In this document: positions 58,301 through 64,000 of the stretch, piece by piece | Numbering within the stretch: the stretch's first letter is position 1 | Layout of the letters: every line of letters starts with the position of its first letter | Origin: Chamaecrista fasciculata | Lineage: Eukaryota > Streptophyta > Magnoliopsida > Fabales > Fabaceae | Assembly (NCBI GenBank): GCA_003254925.1 | Contig: QANZ01045650.1 | Coordinates: 153,036-217,035, forward strand | Direction of reading: 5' to 3' | DNA: 64,000 nucleotides | Notes under the pieces: model-generated | Databases searched by the model: none | What the model was told of the DNA's origin: nothing | Seen by the model: only the letters and a program-made list of their open reading frames with translations | Made by a program: the position numbers and the translations under genes

Positions 58301-61139
58301 CTTTCCATATAAGTTAGAAAAATAGTAGAGAGAAGGCTGAACAACATCACAAGTTCTTGACAAACTCAAGCACAAAATCATGAGTTAAGAAAGCATAATT
58401 CTACTAGTGGAACTTTGACCTAAATATAGGGAGAAAATGTGAAGCTATACTCCCTTGTATCCCACATTAGTGCCATAGACTATACTACCCAAGGCCCCAA
58501 CCAANTCTTTTACTCTATAACATCTGACATTCTTCTGTAGAAAGTTATTTCCCAAGAAGAAGCCAAAAATATGCTTTCATGTACTTTCGAAAAATGTGCT
58601 TCCGTGTTTAAGAAACAGAAAATTCAGGAACTTAGCCAGCTCTTGAGAAGGTCAAATCCACACCTATGATATTAGCCAGTTGTTCCTACCCAAAATCCAC
58701 CCTACACAGAAACAATGACAACAAAATCCATAGACATTAGTCAGCTCTGTCTACAGAAGGGACAATTAGTCTATAAGAATATATGAAAGTGGACCTCCTT
58801 GACCCCCAACTATGATGTCAATCAAAATCAACAGGCAACAAGTCTGATGAAGCAGACCAGAGTTAGTAGACCCTTGTATCCCACGTTAGTGCCATAGACT
58901 ATACTACCCAAGGCCCCAACCAACAAAATTCACTCCTAAACCAATGAACCATGAATACTAAATAATTCTTAACAAAAAACTTAAACGTAGTTTGAATTTT
59001 ATTTTTTTGAGTGTGAATTAGCCTGATAGATTTGAAAAAAGTTACAAGGAGCACACAAAAATCACCTTACTGCAGTCAAGCTAGTTCTCTTTTCATTATG
59101 TCCAGAAGGCTTGGTTTGCATGTAAGCATGCAATCTTCCAGCAGGATCCAATGAATCTGTTCTTATCATTTTATGTACTGGAGTTTTCTGTGATTTTGAA
59201 CCTACCATAGACAATCAAATCTGATGCTAAATAAAGCATGCTCAGGGACTAAGTCAACACCAAACTAAAATTATGAAACACAATAAAGAAGAAGACTTTT
59301 GTCATACCTGATGGCAAGGGGCTGAGGTTAGCCTCCTTGCTTGTACTAATATAACATGAAGAAGATGGTTCAGCTGTCTGCACAAGTATAAGATTAAATG
59401 GACATATAACTACATGAGCTAAAACACATTAATTNAGGAGCACACAAAAATCAGCTTACAAGGAGCACACAATAAAGAAGAAGACTTTTGTCATACCTGA
59501 TGGCAAGGGGATGAGGTTAGCCTCCTTGCTTGTACTAATATAACATGAAGAAGATGGTTCAGCTGTCTGCACAAGTATAAGATTAAATGGACATATAACT
59601 ACATGAGCTAAAACACATTAATTGAGAAAAACATGAAACAGATTAGCATCTGCAATCACGATTTAAACAAAACTATAAGAGAACTTCGGGAGACAGAAAA
59701 TTAAAAGGTGAAAGCAAGAAAGGTGTCATGTTTATATAGATTCATCTTAACAAAGTTCTATGGAAGGTTTAGCTACCATTAGTTTTTTAAAAACAAAATT
59801 TTATGTTCTTTTTCTATTCTCAAACCTAGTTGAAAGAGTAACATGCAAAAATCCACTCATGATACTCAAAGGAAGCAGATATTACGTATCAATGTATCAT
59901 ATTCCAAAAAGCATCTCAAGCATTGAATTATTTTCCAAGACCTACCTGTTCCTGAAATGTTCGTATGTCATTGGAACTTCTCAATCTTGATTCAACCACT
60001 GACTGTATCTTCTCAATGATAATTTCCTGATTTAAAAGGCTTACCTGTATGCAACAAAAGCATTGTTTTCTTTTTAAAAGGACCAGAAGATACAGTGTTG
60101 TAAAATCCACTAAATAATGAAACCTAATACCAGCAACAATGTATAAAATATATGAATCAAGAAAGACCACAAAGTTTCCATTTCCTATTTAACAATGAGT
60201 GAGATCCCAAAAAAAAACAACTAATTTAAGAGCTTAAGACATTAGAGGGTACAGAAATTTCATAGTAATAATTTATTTTAACACAACCCATTAAATCTTG
60301 AGCCAAGAGGAGAGAGACTGCTCAAAAAACACTTTCCTAGGTGAGAGAGCCTCAAGGTTTAAGTACCAACTCAGGCCTCAATGGCACCCAATGCGGAATA
60401 TAACATTATATATCCATACAAAAGCCATCATTAACAAACTATTCCTTAGGCCTGCAAGACACCTCCGAATTAACAAGATATTCTCCCCATAACTCACCAA
60501 CACCTGACCAGAACCAAAGGAAACTCATAATTTTGTCTAATCTTTGAGCAACACCCACTGAATTCAGAAAGAGACAGATCATGTAAGGGATTGCTAAAGA
60601 TAAAACTGAATAAAAGTAAAGTGGCCACCTAAGGAGAACAAAAAAACCCCCTCTGAATTATCTAATCATTTTGAAACTTTTTGAGCAACAGGCTCCTAGA
60701 CGTCCATATAAGTAAGAAACTAATTAAGAACCTGATAACCAGCAAGAGAAGATATAGAAAAAAGAATATGGCTACCCACATTTGACCCAGAAAAAAAGAA
60801 TATGGCAACACCCACTTTTAATTACTTTCGATTACTATAAAATGTCTAGGGACCTTGCCAAACACTTGAAGTTGAAACTTTATTTTCACCAGAAAACTTT
60901 ACAGTAGTTATTATCAAAAAAAAAAAAAAAAAAGAAAAACTATATACACATGCTAACATGCGTTTTCAAAATTAGGTCAGCCATCTGTACCTCTCTCTTT
61001 GTTAGATGGACATTTACATTAACATTTTCTGGAGGTAATACAATCGTCATGTATACAAAGGGTTTAGATGCTTTGGGCAATGTTGCTGCATAAACAACTT
61101 CAATTGCCCTCTTCAATGCAGAGCACTCAACCAATCTAT
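52349..61139 (-). CDS. MLH1: MLH1 mismatch-repair protein, C-terminal part (partial)
   Basis: Eleven exons join in frame to 454 residues plus stop: 60991-61139, 59946-60044, 59497-59566 (or duplicate 59308-59377), 59066-59201, 58002-58096, 57816-57924, 56831-56996, 56157-56318, 54092-54263, 52561-52724 and 52349-52393. Landmarks are RLVECSALKRAIEVVYAA, TKREV, the PVHKMIRTD linker, the C-terminal dimerisation domain (LLDIVRHCTYIGMADDVFAL, LPVILDQYTPDMDRIPEFAL, REWSIQHVLFPSMRL) and the diagnostic end FERC. MLH1 pairs with PMS1 or MLH3 to process mismatches and meiotic crossovers. The first exon starts at a good acceptor with its split codon open, so about 280 N-terminal residues (the GHKL ATPase) are missing. 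They are not found up to 64000 and may lie beyond it or be lost. TKREV is preceded by NVH-L where the family has NVH-P. Introns contain a copia-type element and a LINE relic. Confidence 0.93.
53496..53732 (-). mobile_element. LINE RNase H-like remnant in an MLH1 intron
   Basis: The translation contains LLHTSSEGNPCADFLAW, then LLRNPLDDLFLFLWDD and SGVSFVHAV. This is the typical C-terminal end of the RNase H region of plant LINE polyproteins (HT.REGN.CADFLA...). It is only about 78 codons and lies in the intron between exons 52561-52724 and 54092-54263, on the gene strand. On the opposite strand at 53790-53880 a LINE-like 3' tail is seen (GGATCTCAGGTCCTCTTTTC, then TCAATAAAATTTTTT), suggesting a second relic. 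Confidence 0.55.
54280..54440 (+). repeat. left LTR of the copia-type element
   Basis: 161 bp, TG...CA ends. It shares TAGAATATTAAATG and GTCTTTAAATATGT with the right LTR but differs at many sites. The two LTRs have drifted, so the insertion is not recent. Confidence 0.9.
55376..55537 (+). repeat. right LTR of the copia-type element
   Basis: 162 bp. It follows the polypurine tract at about 55364-55375 and ends at the AAAAG target duplication. The last 40 bp are repeats of the form CAATTCCAA. Confidence 0.9.
58450..58922. repeat. 52-bp direct repeats flanking about 370 bp in an MLH1 intron
   Basis: CCCTTGTATCCCACATTAGTG...CCCAAGGCCCCAACCAA occurs at about 58452-58504 and again, with one difference (CACGTTAG), at about 58870-58922. 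An N at 58505 follows the first copy. The repeats could be short LTR remnants or an assembly duplication. No tRNA primer site is visible after the first copy. Confidence 0.75.
59278..59623. repeat. tandem duplication of an MLH1 exon and its flanks
   Basis: The segments 59278-59434 and 59467-59623 (157 bp each, offset 189) differ by a single base in the sequence I compared. Each contains the whole 70-nt exon with both splice sites. The difference makes LSPLPSG in one copy and LIPLPSG in the other. The 32-bp linker starts with N (59435) and reads AGGAGCACACAAAAATCAGC, which resembles the DNA at 59047-59066 beside the next exon. Using both copies would add 70 nt and shift the frame. Confidence 0.85.
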
Positions 61140-61540
61140 CTGAAGAACACAAATACAAAAATTTTCATGAGAATCTATACACATTCTTATAGAAATTGAA
61201 GCTTTAATTGAAGGGAAAACATTACAAATCACAAATTAGGAGGATAAGATAATCCTCCTTCAAGAAACATGGAACATAGTTATTAAAAAGATGAGACAGA
61301 TAGAAAACCAAATGCAACATGATTAATATTAATTGAGAGAGACAAAGATAGAACCAGAACAAAAACCAAAGAAAGGTCAGAAGTGCAGCAAAGTCACCCA
61401 ATCTCCCTGCATATCAAACAAAGGAACTCCCTAAAGGCCATCACAAGAAAAGCACCAAAGAAATTGTAATCGGGAAATGGAAGGAGTAGAAAGGGTGTTA
61501 GTGTTCCCTGAAAAAGAATTCGACAGCTGATGATGATGAA
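61140..61540. other. MLH1 intron or flank, no exon found
   Basis: The polypyrimidine tract and AG acceptor of the first visible MLH1 exon are at 61140-61170. No upstream MLH1 coding sequence was recognised on the minus strand here. Confidence 0.5.
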
Positions 61541-61735
61541 GCGATGATCCACGACGATGATGATGAAGCGACGAGCGACGACGATGATGAAGTGACGAGC
61601 GACAAGCGACGAGCGACGAGCGCCGAGCAACGAGCGACGAGCGCCGAGCAACGAGCGACGAGCCACGACCGAGAAGCGACGAGCGACGACCGAGAAGCGA
61701 CGAGCGACAGAGAAGAAGAAGAAGAAGCGTATAGG
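61541..61735. repeat. GC-rich minisatellite of CGACGAG units
   Basis: Units such as AGCGACGAGCGACGACGATGATGA and CGAGCGCCGAGCAACGAG repeat over about 180 bp, then merge into GAAGAAGAAG. Both strands stay open in one frame (for example repeated ATS.D/E.RATSAEQ on the plus strand, ARRSLLGARRSLL on the minus). That is a by-product of the repeat rather than evidence for a gene. The GC content is far above the surroundings. Confidence 0.75.
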
Positions 61736-61840
61736 GTTTCAGAGAGACAGAGAAGAAGAAGCTAAAGTGTTTCTTGAAATAAAAAAAGCAAAAGAGGGAA
61801 ATGGGCTAAAAAAAAAGAGGGAGGCTAAAACACTTTAGCG

Positions 61841-62037
61841 CTTTTTTCTTAATATTTCTGACGGAATTTTTTTCTGACGGAAGAGTTCCCTCACTAAATT
61901 CCGTCACAGACAATATAACCAGTACAATCTCGTGGTCACAAATTTTCTGACGGAATTTTTGACAGAATTTTGACGGATCAGTGACGGAAAATATTCCGTC
62001 AGAAATTTCCGTCAGAAAATTAATGTTTTCTTGTAGT
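61841..62037. mobile_element. CACTA (En/Spm) transposon end
   Basis: The segment ends CTTGTAGTG, the complement of the CACTACAAG terminus of plant CACTA elements, at about 62037. Before it lie many subterminal motifs TTTCTGACGGAA/TTCCGTCAGAAA in both orientations, as in CACTA binding arrays. The matching left terminus is not seen in the window, and there is no transposase ORF, so this is a fragment or half of a larger element. Confidence 0.75.
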
Positions 62038-63120
62038 GTATGTATATAATAAGAAAACTTAGAGTGTACTAATAATTATATCTTTAAAAGATCATTGAGT
62101 TGATAATGAATCCTTAAAAAATTAAAATACACAAAAATGCAATAGTATACTCATTAATCTTTCTTTCATAGACTAAAGAAAATATTAAATTTGATTCTTT
62201 TAGGAGGTAAATAATATACCATTTGAATCTTTTTAAAAACTAGACTGTATCTATATATTTTAATATTTTAAAGATTGAGTTGTTAATATAATATCTTTCA
62301 AATACTGAATTGTTAATTTATATTTTAATTTACTTTAACATATATAAAATACTGAATTGTTAGTTTACTTTAAAATACTGAATTCTTATCTCCCTTTAGA
62401 TTTTACAAGCTGAACAAAAAATATTTTAGAGGAGCCAAAAGGGAAAAAATCCAAAAATTTCTGTGGTTGTATCTATTTTTATTTTTTATTTTTGGTTTGA
62501 GAGGGAGAAACGGATAATAATTTGTTGCTTGCTTTTGGTAGGTATGTAAGGGCGTGTTTGTTTGTGGACATCATGATTAAGTTTATGCGTATTCTCTCAC
62601 CATCAATTTGTTGAGCATTAGTTCATCTTAGCAAACTATTATTAGTTCACTCAAATATAAAAGAATTGCACAAAAAATAGTGTTATTAATTAAAATGGGC
62701 GATATTTTTGTCTAAATTTTTAAAAGAGTTTCTATCAAATTATAGTTCATTGAAATAAAGCATTTTCAACCGGCCAGTAATCCTTTAATTTGTCCTTTTG
62801 TTTTTGTTTTTTCTTTTCAAATGATGACAAATTGACAATATATATATATGTACACTAAAACAACCAAATGAATGAAGACTGATAAGGCAAAAATCAGCTT
62901 TGTTAATTCTTCTTTTCCAAACTGTCTTCTTTTATTTTTCTCCCTTTTGGAAATTGGAAGAAAGCTTTGAATACTATATATATATATATATTTACATTTT
63001 AACCTAGATTATAAGTATCTCTCGCCTTTAATTATATTCTTTGTGGTTAGTTAAGCTCATTATACTTTTAAAACACAGCACCATACAAAGCTATGGTTGA
63101 CGAGGCAAAAGCACTTTTTT
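62038..63120. other. AT-rich intergenic DNA, no gene seen
   Basis: Loose TTGAGTTGTTAAT/ACTGAATTGTTA motifs repeat at 62090-62400. A TAAGGGCGTGTTTGTTTGTGG segment at about 62546 looks like an unpaired MITE end. MLH1 5' exons were looked for on the minus strand and not recognised. Confidence 0.4.
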
Positions 63121-63457
63121 AGTCCCCAAATTTTACATCGACTTCCAATATCGTCTTTGATTTTTTTTACTGTCCATTTTGACTCTAATATTTCATATTT
63201 TTGTCAATTTTATCTTTTGACTAACTTCTTTTAATAAATTAACTATACACTATTTAATTTTTCAATCTAAGTTAAGATTTGAATTTCTTTTTCTATCAAT
63301 TTTACATTACAGGTCATTAGTCACGTATACTTCATCGTTAATATTTGGCCAAAATAAGAATAAATAATAAATTTAACCAAAGTGTATATAGGGGATGCAA
63401 TTGATAGCAAAAAAAGACATTGAAGACAAAATTGAAAGTTGATGTCAAAAGTTTGGG
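63121..63457. mobile_element. degraded foldback element
   Basis: AGTCCCCAAATTTTACATCG at the left is loosely answered by GATGTCAAAAGTTTGGGATT at the right. The arms extend about 60 bp with many mismatches. The type matches the other GGTCC-like foldbacks in the window. Confidence 0.5.
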
Positions 63458-64000
63458 ATTGGATCATCTAGAGTTCCTTTCTATACATTTCTGATGAAAT
63501 TAGAGAGAGAAAAGAAAGAAAAAAAGAGAGAGAAAATATGGATTTTATGAAATAAAAATATATAAAATTCACATTTTCTCTTTCTCTTTCTTATTTTCTC
63601 TTCCTTTCTCTTTCTAACTCTAAAAAAAATAAAATCTAGAGAATCTATTTCTAAAAAATTTAGAGCCAGGTTGAGAATTATATATGCCTTTGCAGCAGAC
63701 AACCAGACATAACATTATGCAACAATTGAAACAGCACATTTAATTTTTAGACAGTGACATCCATCCACATAGGATGCTCAAATATGAGCTAATCTTTAAG
63801 CATACAATTCTTTTTCTTTCTTTCTGTTTCATTTGCAATTCCTGCGAATAGAAAATTCTGTAAGTGGGCATCAGGGGAATATTATTAAGTACTCTTTTGC
63901 AGTGTTTTGTCTCTTGCATTATCTTTTGGCTACAATATGAAAAAGTCCCCTGAAATCTAATTATTGTACAAACAATCTCCTCTCCAAATTTTGAAGAGTG
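63458..64000. other. AT-rich DNA at window end
   Basis: A purine-rich tract (63500-63540) faces a pyrimidine-rich tract (63570-63620). These form an imperfect inverted repeat of the type GAGAGAGAAAATATG. No exon is recognised up to the edge. Confidence 0.4.

Overview
This is a window of a flowering-plant nuclear genome, almost certainly a eudicot. The evidence is: split genes with GT..AG introns; plant-specific families (a patellin, two P-class pentatricopeptide repeat proteins, a cysteine-rich-receptor-kinase-like fragment); AT-rich intergenic DNA packed with plant DNA transposons and MITEs; and two runs of N from a draft assembly (24451-25021 and 41819-41999). I cannot name the species.

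Layout. 0-2 kb: a decayed receptor-kinase gene on the minus strand. 2-20 kb: gene-poor, built of inverted-repeat (foldback) elements, hAT-type MITEs (one inserted inside another of its own family), a Stowaway MITE and two tandem duplications. 20.3-22.6 kb: a complete patellin (SEC14-GOLD) gene on the minus strand, four exons. 22.6-31.4 kb: gene-poor, with a 1.8 kb foldback element holding telomere-like repeats. 31.5-33.7 kb: a three-exon TMEM42/EamA-like membrane protein on the plus strand. 35.4-37.9 kb: an intronless PPR gene (minus). 38.5-42.3 kb: transposons, including a Pack-MULE-like element with a captured gene fragment and a three-deep transposon nest. 43.1-44.7 kb: a second PPR gene (plus), like Arabidopsis At3g04130. 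46.1-50.9 kb: a five-exon RING plus DUF1232 (RNF170-like) ubiquitin ligase gene (minus). 52.3-61.1 kb: the C-terminal two thirds of the mismatch-repair gene MLH1 (minus). Its introns hold a small copia-type LTR element, a LINE remnant and a duplicated exon. Its N-terminal ATPase exons are not in the window. 61.4-64 kb: a GC-rich minisatellite, a CACTA transposon end and more foldback DNA.

The genes are independent nuclear genes with housekeeping or organellar roles: membrane trafficking and cell plate (patellin), organelle RNA metabolism (two PPRs), protein turnover (RNF170-like) and DNA repair (MLH1). They do not form a pathway or cluster. The most unusual content is in the transposons. Nesting order can be read from exact target-site duplications (GGTTCGGT, GGTACCAA, ATAATAAA, TTATCTTTA, GTAATGAT, AAAAG), and several elements sit against or inside genes. 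I did not find a convincing wholly new system. The best candidates are the Pack-MULE cargo, the telomere-repeat foldback, and the MLH1 locus with its duplicated exon and missing 5' half.

Exon boundaries were set by hand from reading frame, GT..AG sites and recalled family sequence. No database search was run.
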